Position numbers and translations under genes: made by a program. Positions 44,151 through 55,690 of a DNA stretch of 64,000 nt are shown one piece after another (position 1 is the first letter of the stretch; each line of letters opens with the position of its first letter). Source of the stretch: Podocnemis expansa (taxonomy: Eukaryota > Chordata > Testudines > Podocnemididae); NCBI GenBank assembly GCA_007922195.1, contig ML682005.1, positions 31,908,881 through 31,972,880 on the forward strand, written 5' to 3'. The notes below the pieces were generated by a model. It saw only the letters and a program-made list of their open reading frames with translations, searched no databases and was not told the DNA's origin.

Positions 44151-45685
44151 GAATGAGGAAGCCCCAAAATCTCGAGTAAAGAGACAAAATGCAATGAACA
44201 CTTATTTGAAATATCATCCAGTTTGTTTCTACTGATTTTGCTTCATGCTTGTCTTCGGTGACACCCTCAATTTTGCAGGGTTGGGAGAATAAAAAAGAAC
44301 TATTTATTGGCATGAAAGATGATTTGGAAGAAGTCCATTGACATCATAACATTAATATAGGCTTAATTTTATGAACACTGGTTTTAATGTCTACATTATA
44401 TTTCAAATATTGTCTAGACTAGAGAGAACAAAAGTTTTTTGTTTATTTTTAAGGCAGAAAAATGGCAAGGAACTTGACTGTTGTTGAATTATAATATACT
44501 AAGTAAATAGTTTGATTATTCATGTTCTTAAAATTACACATGTGCTTTAGAACCTTCCAAATTAGGATCTAAATGAGTGTCTTTTGAGCCACAGCAACTT
44601 ACTCATTGTGTAGTAGGCCCAGTCCAAGGCAGACTGAAAAATTCCCTACAGATTTTCAAGAACATTGCACTGGGTGTTCAGTGGAAAACTAGAGTGGCAT
44701 CATTGATTACATTGCTTACAGAAAGTGCTTCTAGTCTCTGTTGCCCTGAGCGTAAGCTGAAGTAATTTTAAATATTTGTGTTGAGTTGCTAGCTCTTTTG
44801 TATTATTATTGCTGGCCAGATACAGAGATTTGGAATATTTGTTTGAGAAGACATTATGACTGGGGAAATACAGCTTGGCTCTGTCTTGTTAAAAATCTGG
44901 GTTCTATTACAGGTTAGGGGTGTAACTTCTTGCTTAGTAATAAGACTTGGAAATAGCAGAAATGTTAACAGCAGAGAACGTGACCCTGGAATTCACAATT
45001 TGTTTCATAGTCCTGCGTGTCTTCTCTTAGGTTAAAGGGTATTTTGTGGTGTAGTGTTTGTCTTGCTCATCTGATTTTACCAGAGAGGTGAGATGGAGCT
45101 GCCAAATCCTTGAATGCCTCACAAGATACATGACAGTGATCTGATCAGTCAATATACTCTCCCATATTAGAAGAAGACGGAAGTATTGTTTTCACAAAAT
45201 CCAGGCTGGTTTTAAAATACATAGCTTAGAACCTTCCACTGTCTAGAATACATCCACTGTCTTTCATTTGCAAGAAACTTTATTTTGTTTAATTCATTGT
45301 AGCCTGGGGTATCTGTTTTCCAAAGTAGTTAAATTATAATACTGAAAACCAAAGATATTTTTCAGGTTTTGGTATGATGTGGTCAGACTACCACAGATAT
45401 AGAAAAAAATATCAGTTGGTGTTTTCACATTCCCACATGAGATCGTCTAGCAGTGGTAGTGATTGTGAGAGTAAAAGAAATAGATGCAAATTTTCTCATG
45501 CTGTTTAATCAGAAAGATTCCCTGAATCTTGTGTGTTTCTTTTAGGGATATGTGATCTTGACCTTTTTTCATTTTAGCTTAATCCTGTTACAAAACATAT
45601 CAGTAATGAACATAAGTAAAATGTCTCTTCAGCTGATCTTAAAGTGAAATTAGATCTTGCAAGGAAAGGGTTCAGGCTGTATATT
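44151..45685. other. AT-rich DNA, no gene seen
   Basis: No feature recognised. Confidence 0.4.
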
Positions 45686-45689
45686 CAAT

Positions 45690-45821
45690 TCACTACCCTA
45701 CATGGCACACCAGCCCATGCACCCTCAGACTGAATCCAGCCTTATCCCAACTCTCCCTAACACACTTACCACTGTGTGGTGACACAGTAATGTGTCCTGA
45801 CACAATGGTTGAGAACCACTG
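45690..45821 (-). mobile_element. hAT-type fragment
   Basis: It ends 'caatggttgagaaccactg' at 45821, the reverse complement of the common hAT end CAGTGGTTCTCAACC. No matching left end is visible, so the copy is truncated. Confidence 0.55.
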
Positions 45822-46727
45822 TCCCAGCTTGCTGAATTCTGAGGTTTTATACAGGAGTCCCAGCTTTGTCCCACCCTGAAAGAACTGAATTAACCTGAAT
45901 GTCGCCATAGTCTAATGAAATGCCTACAATGGTATATGAAACTGGAGCCACTACTTGTTTCTTTTTGTTTTGTTTTTGTTTGTTGAGCTTTATTATTATT
46001 ATTGCTTGCCTACTTGGTAATGGGTACAGAGTTTGTTTTTTAAATTAGCCTGTTGATTTTCTGATATTAGGTTTATGATTGATGAGGCTGGAAATTTAGT
46101 TGATAGTAAGATGAACTGGAAAGTGTATGCCAAAACCACAGGGAGTTTTTCTCAGTTTTATCACAAAGTTTCTAAACACAATATTTAGTTTCCAGCATAA
46201 TTTACATTTTTTTTAAAGGGAATATGTTTCATGTGGTGAAATAAATGTCAGGTATAAATAACACTGAAGTAATTTCTACCAGTGATTTAGACATTACCTT
46301 TAAATATTTATACAACAGGTTGTATGAAAGTAAAAACCATGCATTTACTGTGAATATAATGGCATTTATCCAAATGGAAATAATATTTAAGAGCTTGCCC
46401 AGAAATAGTTACAGATGTTTTAAATAATGTTCCATTATTTTAGCAAGTTTGAGCAATGTTTTGTTACTTTTTATTAACATTTTCACTTCCTAACTTCTCA
46501 TTTTAATCACCTTGAAACCTTGTAATTTCATGATGTCTGTATTTATGATATTATTACATGTTGCTATGGAAACTACTATTATGTCATAAATGTAATACCA
46601 ACTGATGAATGAGGTTTTGGTTCCTTTGTGTCTCTTAATTTATAAAATTGTCCAAATATAGAAGTCTTGCAAATCACAAACATTAATCAGGACTATATTT
46701 ATTTATGAATGTGTAACTGCCAGAAAG
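45822..46727. other. AT-rich DNA, no gene seen
   Basis: No feature recognised. Confidence 0.4.
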
Positions 46728-47015
46728 ACAAGTAACTGACTTGGATTATTTAACCAAGAGCCTAGACCAATCATCAAGATTTGGGTATAATATATATAGA
46801 CCTGCAAAGTCAGTAGCCCCGGCCTCCCAGCAAGGCAGGCCAACAGCAGAGTCAGTATTAACACTCCAGGCGGTTGGCAAAAGAAGAAAAGGCTCACAAG
46901 GAAAGGGAGGGGAGGGGGATGCAGGCCTGCTCGACACCACTATGTTCTAGCCCAGGGCCCTGTCCATAACTGTGGCCAGTCACTGGGTCAGCAGGGCAAT
47001 CTGATTAAACCAGGC

Positions 47016-47294
47016 TCAGCTCCCCCAGGCCACTTCCTCCCACCCCGAGTCCAGGTATCTGTCTCCGAGGGGCTCCTCCAGGTCCAGCATGTATATTGCC
47101 CGGGGAATCCCCACGAGTCCCTTGCCATCCATGGGTGGCAGGTCTGGGAAGGCCTTGGGTTCCTCAGCTGAAGGCAGCTCTTCTAGCTCACTAGGTCCCT
47201 CTGCAGCTGGGGGTTTCTCTGGGGCACAGGAGTCCTCAGCAGAGGGTAGCTCCTCTAAGTCACAAGGTCCCCCTGCAGCCTGTTGTCTCATCAT
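47016..47294 (-). CDS. Acidic DLEELPSAE-repeat peptide, second LTR copy
   Basis: A 92-codon frame from an ATG at 47294 contains DLEELPSAEDS, SELEELPSAEEP and FPDLPPMDGKGLVGIPRAIY, matching the order and spacing of the peptide at 39147-39428. The LTRs differ widely outside this frame. The frame ends at a stop near 47016. No known domain; strongly acidic and probably disordered. Confidence 0.5.
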   Translation of the reverse strand: MMRQQAAGGPCDLEELPSAEDSCAPEKPPAAEGPSELEELPSAEEPKAFPDLPPMDGKGLVGIPRAIYMLDLEEPLGDRYLDSGWEEVAWGS

Positions 47295-47671
47295 ATCCCA
47301 GGGCCTGAGCGGGCCCTCATATTCCTCGGTTCCCCATGGATCCTCTGGAAGGGCAGCCCCTCAGGGCCATGGGGCTGGCTAGGATAATTACCCTGGTCTA
47401 CATTCCAGGGTGTTTCTTCCAGTCTTTAGGTCCAGGTAAACTGGGTAGGCCCTCTGGCTCCCTACCCGGATAGGTAGGGGTCCCTCTGACTGGAGGGCCA
47501 CAGTATTGTCTAGCTAGCTGCCCAGCAGAGGGAGCAGCCTTCCTCCAGGGCAGCTCAGCCCTAACTGAGCTGCTGGGCTGGCTTTTTATACTTCCTGTCC
47601 TAGCTATAGCCCTCTCCTTCCGGGGCTTCAGGCTTGTAATGGCTGTGTCTGGCCAGAGAAGGCATTCAGGC

Positions 47672-47700
47672 CCTTCCTCAGGGCCAGGCCCTGAGGAAGG
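47672..47700. repeat. Perfect 14-bp inverted repeat inside the LTR
   Basis: CCTTCCTCAGGGCC, one A spacer, then GGCCCTGAGGAAGG. It would form a hairpin in RNA or a cruciform in DNA, near the 5' end of the minus-strand LTR. Confidence 0.85.
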
Positions 47701-47723
47701 CCAGAGTCCCTTGCTACAACAAG

Positions 47724-47994
47724 GTTCTACTACTAACGGTAGAAGAGTTACTTTATTGGGTGATAGCAGCAGCAATAGAACTGTGTCTTTCGTGTGGACC
47801 AGTCACTGGAATGGAAAACAAGTACAGATGTTCACTGAGTGCATTACACATTTAATTTTTAGGGGGGAAAAAAATAACATCTCACCTTTATTATCCTGAA
47901 GAGTCATATATACAGTTCATACATATGTTAGGATGGCTGATCCACTCTAGGGATGGCTGTATTTCATTACTGAATGAAACACATTATCAAGCAA
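47724..47994. other. Unassigned DNA
   Basis: No feature recognised. Confidence 0.35.
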
Positions 47995-48431
47995 AGCTGG
48001 ATGGAAACTGAAATTCCTGTTCTGTGAGAAATTCCAAAATGGAGAGAAAGGGAAGTGGGTTCCAAAATAGACCAAAAAATTGAGGCATTTCAAATTTTCC
48101 TATGGACTGGGAATTCTGAAATTTTGTCTAGAGAAATTTAAAATCATGTTTTAGAAACATTTCCTGGGTTCCCTGAGCCCCAGAAGCTCCCCAGATGGGA
48201 AGACAGGAGCATGGGAGACCCTAGGGGCTCTGGATCTGGGACAGTTTGCATGGGAGGATGCCGTGAAGCTGGTAAGCAGCTACTCTCTAGATAGGCTGAT
48301 TTGAGCTGGGGATGACCTTCCAATAAAAAATTGTAATTTTTCAGCAAAATTGAAATTTTTCTATGGAAGACTTTTATTTTAAAGTTGAACATTGAGTAGG
48401 CAAATTGTTCTGACAGAATTTCCAGCCAGCT
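47995..48431. mobile_element. Inverted-repeat element, class unresolved
   Basis: The left end AGCTGGATGGAAACTGAAAT matches the reverse strand of the right end, AGCTGGCTGGAAATTC. A T/A-rich interior has TTTTTC/GAAAAA self-complementary runs. I found no clear target duplication. Probably a hAT-like MITE family. Confidence 0.45.
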
Positions 48432-49149
48432 ATATTAGCTAGCCTACACATCTGCACAGCTAATGAATTATTTAGAAGTAGAAGGTGAAGAATAATGTTT
48501 ACATTTAAATCTATGCAGGGGCTTATATTTTATGAAGTGAAGAATATATTAGAGGTGTTATGACCCAAGTTAGAATTGGAGCAAAATGCTGGGCTTAATG
48601 TTATTATTAGTGGCCCTTTTCATGAGCAGGAGAAGTTAGGCCTCAATATTCTGTTTCTTTATTGACTGCATCAACAGTACTTGCTCTCTTACATCCTTCT
48701 TGGATGTTGGTTGGCCAGTGACACAGAGGGGAGAATACCATATAGTATCACTAACATACTTTTTATAGAAGCACCTTAAGTTTCCTTTGAGATTCCTCTC
48801 CTGTCCACATATAGCCAGGTTCAATCCTACTTTAATTTATGGGATCTGACAGGATACCGGCAGGCAGCTTTATGACTGCCAGCAATATAGCTACCTCTTG
48901 TTTTAATTCACCATAGTAATAAAGAGCAAAACAGATACTTTGTTCTGTACAAGTTACCATTTTAAATGGACATAATATATAACATACTTTAGAGAAGTGG
49001 GTAATAAGCCTATGGACGCTGATACTAATATAACTACTATTTCTCATAGTATACAGTGTTGGAGGTGTTCTTTAGTATTTTCAGATTAATAGGCCTGGAT
49101 CATTTTCTCCACAGGAAAAGAACATGGAAGATTACATAAGGAGAAGAAC
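48432..49149. other. Unassigned AT-rich DNA
   Basis: No gene recognised. Confidence 0.4.
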
Positions 49150-49690
49150 AAATGAGACCTGTGACACATTAAAGGCTAACACATTTATTTGGGCATAAGC
49201 TATTATGGGCTAGAACTCATTTTGTCAGATGCATGAAGTAGAAAGTTCAGTTTGTTAGGTATATATGCAGAGGCAAAGAAGGGTGAGCCACATTATTATA
49301 AGGAGGACCAGTGTTACCAAGGTCAATTCAAATTGTGGATTTGGCCCATTCACAGCAGTTGATGAAAAGGTATGAATGTTTAAAAAGAAAAAAATTACCT
49401 GTGTAGTGAGCTAACTACTCCCAGTCTTTATTCAAACCCAGTCTGATTGTGTCAAGACTGCATATGACTTTCAGCTCTGCAGTATCATGCTGAAGTCTGG
49501 TTTTTGAAGTTTTTTGTTGAAGTATGGTAAATTTTAAATCTGCTACTGAGTGTCAAGAGAGATTGAAGTGCTCTCCTACCAGTTCCAACCCACAAAAACT
49601 TATGCCCAAGTCAATTTGTTAGTCTTTAAGGACTACAGGACTCCTCATTTATCTTGCTGAAACAGACTCACATAGATACCCCTCTGGAAT
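49150..49690. repeat. Inverted-end repeat related to 16281-16488
   Basis: The left end 'gagacctgtgacacattaaa' continues to 'catttatttgggcataagc' and is roughly inverted at the right end ('cttatgcccaagtcaatttg', 'ttagtctttaaggactacag'). A unique 350-bp interior separates the arms. It ends 'cagactcacatagatacccc'. The arms are the same family as the palindrome at 16281. Copies of this design suggest an element with inverted terminal copies. The class is uncertain. Confidence 0.65.
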
Positions 49691-50654
49691 TAAGGAGAAA
49701 AGAATCTTTTTATAGAGTTTCCCCAAAATGATTCCATTACAGTTGGGGTTGGCACTCCTATGGTATAGGCAGCATTTCTGCCTTCAAACCCCACATCTCC
49801 CAGAGGATCTACAGGAGCCGCGAGGGCATATTCAAATAAGCCCTGTGTTTCTGTGCCAGCTGTAGTGCTCGGTGCCCTCTTCTAGCTCCAAGATAATTAA
49901 TCTCCATCTGAGCAATGCTGCCATGGTCTTCTTAAAGGGATCTTCAGCTATAGAGGGGGCAAGGAAATAATGTCTGTGACAGATTTCTCACAGGTGGAGT
50001 GGAACAATGATACATAGCTCTACTTTGGCTCCATCTCTGCTCTGGTAGGGTTTTAGTATGAGAGAGAAAAGCTATGGTGGTGACATTTCATAGGAGAGGT
50101 CAAATCTGTGTTGAATGGATTACAGGGAGTTAATATTAGACCTATGATGATTGGTGCCATGATTCTAAGTAGAGAAACAAATCATATGCAATCTTCAACA
50201 GGAAATCTGGATTTAAAATTGTGGTATAGGTAAATATTGAATCCTACACCATAATGTTGGAATCCACATAATTAAGGTATTTTAGCAGAAAATAAAACAA
50301 GAAGGAATTTATCACAAGCCAAACCTTTTAAAACAGAATTATTATGGTTTTTGTTAACTATATGACTGCTAGTTTAGTTGATTCAAATAAAAATGAAATT
50401 TCAATTAAAAATTTAAGAAGTTCATAAATTGCTCCCCTCCTCCTCACCCTATACTCAGTAGTATTTGAAACAAGCTTGTAGATTGTCTGTTTTCTGGGAC
50501 ATTTGGCTCTGGCCTTAGTAAACATAAATCATAAAAATAATTATTAGGGATTCTAACTGGCATGCTTTCTGGTTTTAAAAGCAGAGGCCAAGTCTGAATA
50601 AATACAGGTTCTGAATATTTTTGCCTAAAAGTGATTCTTCTGAGGCAGTGCTAT
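49691..50654. other. Unassigned DNA
   Basis: No gene recognised. Confidence 0.4.
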
Positions 50655-50939
50655 GGGCTTATCTTCACTGATGGTGGCAAAATCGTCAACATCCGATCAA
50701 CCTTCCCTACTGAATGATCAGGTCTGTGAAGACCTCCTCAGCTGATTGGGAGACCAATCTATTAAGACCACTTCAGCAACTGAAGTAGCTCTGAGGCAAA
50801 AAGAGGCTCCTCCCTTTGACTCAGAGCAGTGGACATGTCAGGTGTAGGACAGTCCAGTTGACATACAAAAGTTATTTTAAGTAACTTGAGTATCTCCATT
50901 TGACTGTTGCCAAAAATGATCAGCAGTGTAGACCTGCCC
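50655..50939. mobile_element. MITE with GGGC-type inverted ends
   Basis: Left end GGGCTTATCTTCACTG; right end, on the reverse strand, GGGCAGGTCTACACTG. It resembles a class of reptilian MITEs ending in 'gtctacact'. Target duplication not clear. Confidence 0.55.
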
Positions 50940-52543
50940 TGTGAGATATTAGCAGGATGGTTTGGGAAGTTTTTGTTATTGTAAAAGTAGCATGGTATAC
51001 CTTTCTGGAAATTGAGGTTGGTCTGTGGTTTTCAAGGTTGTTTCTTCAGCTTCCTTCAACTGTATTAAATTCATCCTAAAACAGTCATGCAGAAAAGTTA
51101 TTTTAGTCTTATATTTAATGAACTTTTTTAAAATTTTATTTTATGCCATAATATATAGTATGTAAAAAGTAAAGTCGCTCATATCAATTGCTTGTAGCTG
51201 TTAACAGGACAAGCAGTGTGATTGATTGCAGAACACAGGGTACATAGATAATGATGCTGTCTACCGTTGAGAGGAAATTTGCTTTTCAATTTTTTCTCCT
51301 TGTTTCACTGCTATTAAAATAAGGATGCAGGGGATCATTTACCTTGAATATTTGTGAAGTACAGAGAGCTTTGTTTTATCTTCACATTAGGGATTCCAGA
51401 TTACATGTTGATTTTTGCCTCTCTTATTATCCTGTTCCATGTGGTTCTGACTGATTATGCTGTTTCTTAGTAGATTGGTGTCAGTTTTCTTCTTTTTTCT
51501 TGGAAATTATGAATGGATTATTCACTTCCTCTCATGTCTTGATTAACCAAGTCCTGTAGCTTCACTTATAAATCAGGGAATTGTGTGGAGAAAGAGCTAG
51601 TCGTTATCTCTAATGCTATATGATTATATTTTTACTTTGTGAGCACTTTCTACTGAGAGTGAAAGTCATCCCTGTACAGAATACCTATGTACCTTTTAAA
51701 TCTACTTATACCCTCAGTAGGATTCAAGTCGCTCGTAAAAGTTGGGTTGGCCCTCACCTATGGGCTCAATTTTACTCTAGCATGTCTTTACCCATCATTA
51801 ACACTGTAGAGAAGGCAATCTGTCATACATTTCTAAAAGGTTTACGTGTAACCCTTTTCAGTATCTCATTTTTTACTCTTTTAGACTGTTGTTTAGCCTT
51901 TTGAGGGAAGAAATATAGTCTAAGTACATGTTGTTCAGTATGCCCAAACATTTGCAAAGCTTGAATTTCTGTTTATCTCTTTCTCATCCCCTAACTGGCT
52001 AATGATAGCAAAAAGCCATTTTAAAAATTATAGCCGTCTGACAAAATTCTTGAAAATGTGCTGATTATTATTAGTTTCTTTAGTTACAGGCAATTTCCAA
52101 GAGAACCTCAGTGATTTAGGCTCCTAAGTTCCATTGATTTTAATTGAATTTTGAAAGTCAGTCAGGTGTAGATACTTAGATGGTTTTGAAAGCTTTACAC
52201 TATATATTAAATTACATCAATTTTCAAACCGTATTGTTGGCACCTGTTTTGAAAAAGACAAATGTTATAGATACAGGGTGAGCTCCAGCTCCAGTAAACC
52301 AATGGAAACACTTCCACTGAATTCAGGGGATTTAGACTGAGCTAAGAGACAGGGCATTGTAACTGATATTACACTGATATAACCTTGAGCTCATAAATGG
52401 GCAGTGTAATCAACACTCTGGGTTTTACAGATGCATGGACACAGAAAATAGCGCTAGTACAACTTTAAAGACTAAGATAATTTTCAGAATGAATGTTTCT
52501 ATAAATGATGTGTGGCATATACAGAAGAGATGCCGATGAATTA
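50940..52543. other. Unassigned DNA
   Basis: No gene recognised; mostly AT-rich. Confidence 0.4.
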
Positions 52544-52844
52544 GACCATATTTACAGTAAAGAGTTTACAGAACCAGAACTGCACTGATGCAGCTGTGCC
52601 GCTTGTAAATCCAGAGAGTAGCCTCTCTGAAACTGAGCAGAAAGAGCTCTCCCCACATCGATGTAACTAATCCATTTCCAATGAGTGACAGGAGGTAAGC
52701 CAGTAGGAGAAGCTCTCCTGCATACTGCACACTGTCCACTTTGGCATTCTTTGGTGTAACTTATATCATTTGAGGGGAGAGGGGGCTATTTATACCATGA
52801 GCAACATAAATTAGAGTAACATAAATGGTAGTGTAAACATAGCC
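52544..52844. repeat. Possible MITE
   Basis: The left 'accatatttacagtaa' and right 'gtagtgtaaacatagcc' ends form a weak inverted pair typical of 'gtctacactac' MITEs. Boundaries approximate, no duplication seen. Confidence 0.35.
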
Positions 52845-52984
52845 TTAGAAAGGTTGCACTGACAATTAGTTGGGATTACCATCATAGTCTTTTTTGGTTT
52901 TGGCACTTGTGAGTCATTCAATAGCATGGAAACCAAAACGTATGTCATCTGTGTTGGTATCATGTATATCAGGTATCATATATA

Positions 52985-53095
52985 ACTTTAAATAATAATA
53001 CCTATTTCTTACATAGTGCTTTTCACAGTAGATCTCAAAGTGCTTTACAGGTAAGTATCACAACCCATTTTACAAACAGGGAAATAAAAACCATA
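52985..53095 (+). repeat. MIR/CORE-type SINE tail
   Basis: 'tagatctcaaagtgctttac' followed by 'aggtaagtatcacaacccat' and 'ttacaaacagggaaa' is the familiar tail of MIR- or L2-type amniote SINEs. Only the 3' part is visible. Confidence 0.7.
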
Positions 53096-53249
53096 AACAG
53101 ATGCCTAATATGATCTTTCACATTAGGCATATTCAACAGCTGGCAGCATCCACTTTTGCCTTTAACATATTTGTATTATTTATTCATAAGAAGATGTCAC
53201 ATAGTTTTCTGGTAATATTTTGGTGAGAACATTGTTGCTGCAACAAATA

Positions 53250-53591
53250 GGGTGTGTTCACACAGCAGTCTTATTTTGAAACAACAGAGGTTGTTTTGAA
53301 ATAAGAAACGCCATGTTCACATGACATACTGTTGTTTTGAAACAACTTAAACCCCATTTGGTGACGAAACAATGTTGTTTCGAAACAATTGTTTCGAAAC
53401 AATACCATCGGAACATGTGATTTCGAAACGATGGCGACTTGTTTCAAAATAACTGTTGTCCGAACATGCTATTTCGCTTTGAGCTTTTTTCCTTAATTCG
53501 AATTAACTTATTTCAAAATAACGCCTTATTTCGATACATGTTGTTTCGAAACAACTTGTATCAAAATAACCCCCTGTGCGTGAACGTAGCC
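53250..53591. mobile_element. TTCGAA-rich inverted-repeat element, copy 3
   Basis: A 342-bp element begins GGGTGTGTTCACACAGC and ends GTGCGTGAACGTAGCC, flanked by ATA at 53247-53249 and 53592-53594 (3-bp duplication). There are five TTCGAA cores, including GTTGTTTCGAAACAA palindromes. It matches copy 2 (35980-36311) in reverse orientation across its length, including a 'gaaatagc' / 'gctatttc' block and the CCTTAATTCGAATTAA block. No coding capacity. Confidence 0.87.
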
Positions 53592-53594
53592 ATA

Positions 53595-55140
53595 AACTAA
53601 TGTTCTTTCTGAATACACAGACCTCCCCCATTCCTTCCCTTTTTGCTTGGCAGGGTGTACTCAAGTAGTTGATTTATCAGGAGTGTGTCTATAATGCCCC
53701 TTGTTTTGGCCTCTGGGGCTGTAAATAGCAGAGCACAACAGAGAGCTGTGCTATAACTCCTCTGTGTGGGCACTGCAGGTACAATTTGAAAAGTTCCTAA
53801 TGGATTCTATCAAAGCAATTTAGGAGCATATCAATTCATGACCAGATAGGCTGTATGAGTGAGTTACAAAATAACAGTTTGGTGCATATTGCTGTTCACA
53901 TCCCCATAATCAGTACTGTAGGCAGTGGAGATAAATATTTCTTGATCAGTGTTGCATGCATGTGATAAAAATATATTGTACACAGCAATGTAGTGCTCAA
54001 CAACAGCTTCTGTGATGACAGTTTTATGTTGTTTCTATGCTTAAATTTTAAAATAAAGGTCAGAATCTCCTGTACTTTGAGGGTATTTCAATGAATTATT
54101 ATGCACATATAATTTAATGTATGATATAGTAAGTACTGATTTTCAGTAAATATTTTAAGTAAGAAAAGTTAGATTCATTATTTAAGTGCATCCATTAAGA
54201 CCTCTAAAATACCGGGAGATTAACAGTTTTGTTTGAGTAATACAAATGAATTAGGTGACAATAGAGATGTAGGTTACTCAAGTACATTATTAATAGAGGT
54301 ATATGAAAAGACTGCACCTTTGCTGTTTTTCTGAAGTTATCTTTTCTCTTTCCTGCATCGTTATCTGTTATTTCCATTTGACATATTTGCTGTCATTTGG
54401 CCATGACAGTTTACAAATGATGGTTTTGCTTGTTTCTCAACACTAGTCAGACGTTGGATCTTGTTGACCTTCAGCAATATAACATGCTTGCCGGTGGAGT
54501 CTCTGCATGAGCTCGCCTTCAGGAAGGATGAATGGAACTTACTTCAGATGTAGTTTCTGAAACAAATTTGTGTTAAACTGCCTTCAAAAAACCTCAGATA
54601 TGCTTCAGTTTTCATAATGCTAGTGGTATTTAGAATAGATATTCTTGCTCTTTAGCTTACAAGTTAGATGAAAATTTAAAGATGAAAGAAAGAGAAAAGA
54701 GAGTTCACTGTGATCATGAGGTAATTGAATTTTATACAATTGGAGAAGTAATTAAATACAGTGATGAAGATTTGGGCTGTGTCTTGTATTTGCTTCCAAT
54801 TAGGAATATTCCTTAGGCTGTCACATATTATGCTTCCCAGATAATCACTCATAAATCTGTGGGGTGAATCATACTCAGTCTATTATAATTTATGTTGAAG
54901 TATCATTCAAATCCAAAGGAAAAGACAGTTTTAATCTTGAAAACTGCCTTTCTAATAATCATTGCCTGACAATCCCTCTGAAAAACAAGACTCCATGAGA
55001 GACAGATCCTAAATGGCACAACTTTCACTCAAAGTAACAAAATCTTCCAATAAGTTAATAATATTGGTTGAAAATCTCCATCCTGTAGCTGATGGGGACT
55101 GTAGTAAACTCACTCCTGAACAACTATCAGGGATTATAGA
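53595..55140. other. AT-rich DNA, no gene seen
   Basis: The open frames at 55009-55333 on both strands have no recognised motif. Confidence 0.4.
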
Positions 55141-55359
55141 CCTTGGATGCTGCAGGCCTACCTGGATTCTTCTGAGTGTTTGCAGGGTAGGAATGGTGGA
55201 GAAGGGAATGTTTAATGACATCCTGGAACTGTGGCAGAGTTGCAAAGGCTCCCATGGAACGTGTATGAAGAAGAAGAACTGGAGTCCTTCCAGGACCTCC
55301 CTGCCCAAGAAGACTGGGCTGGGGATTAGTTAGTCTGCGGGGCCTCACATGTGCTGAGC

Positions 55360-55690
55360 TCATTAGATATGGAGAGAGCCCTGCCTTATTAGGCAGTGAG
55401 GAGTAGCTTGCTCCCAGAGCTGCCATATATATAAGAGGGCTGGAGAAGGGAAGCAGCGGGGTGTGGACAGGCAGAAAGGTAGGGACCCTTCACTTAGTCT
55501 GCCTGAGGGCAGGTGGGGTAGCGGGGGCGGGGGGGCAGACAGGCTGCTATGCACTTCACAGCCAGGGAGGGCTGAACCTGGGGCTGGGAAATTTGAAAAC
55601 TTACCACTGTAAATAAAGAAGCATGGCTGCTGCACTAAAGGAAGGTGCATAGAGTCTCTGAGGGAGGGGATATGAAACAAAGTGCTACAG
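55360..55690 (+). repeat. LTR-like promoter and polyadenylation block
   Basis: CATATATATAAGAGGGCTGG near 55424 looks like a TATA box followed by a G-rich leader. GTAAATAAAGAAGC near 55609 carries an AATAAA signal. This is the layout of an LTR. I could not find TG/CA ends with a duplication, so the assignment is weak. Confidence 0.35.

Larger units (their letters stand above)
46733..47718 (-). mobile_element. Solo LTR related to 38841-39672, reverse strand
   Basis: On the minus strand it starts TGTAGCAAGGGAC at 47718 and ends CAGTTA at 46733. The flanks ACAAG at 46728-46732 and 47719-47723 form a perfect 5-bp duplication. It shares AGGGCCCTGGGCTGG-like phrases and the acidic repeat frame with the 38841 copy. 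Inside is a 14-bp-arm palindrome at 47672-47700 (CCTTCCTCAGGGCC). The terminal TA, where CA is normal, is a likely mutation. Confidence 0.82.

Noticed and set aside
55009..55333. Frames of 99 and 106 codons on opposite strands
   Set aside because: They overlap in antisense with no recognisable motif or splice context.
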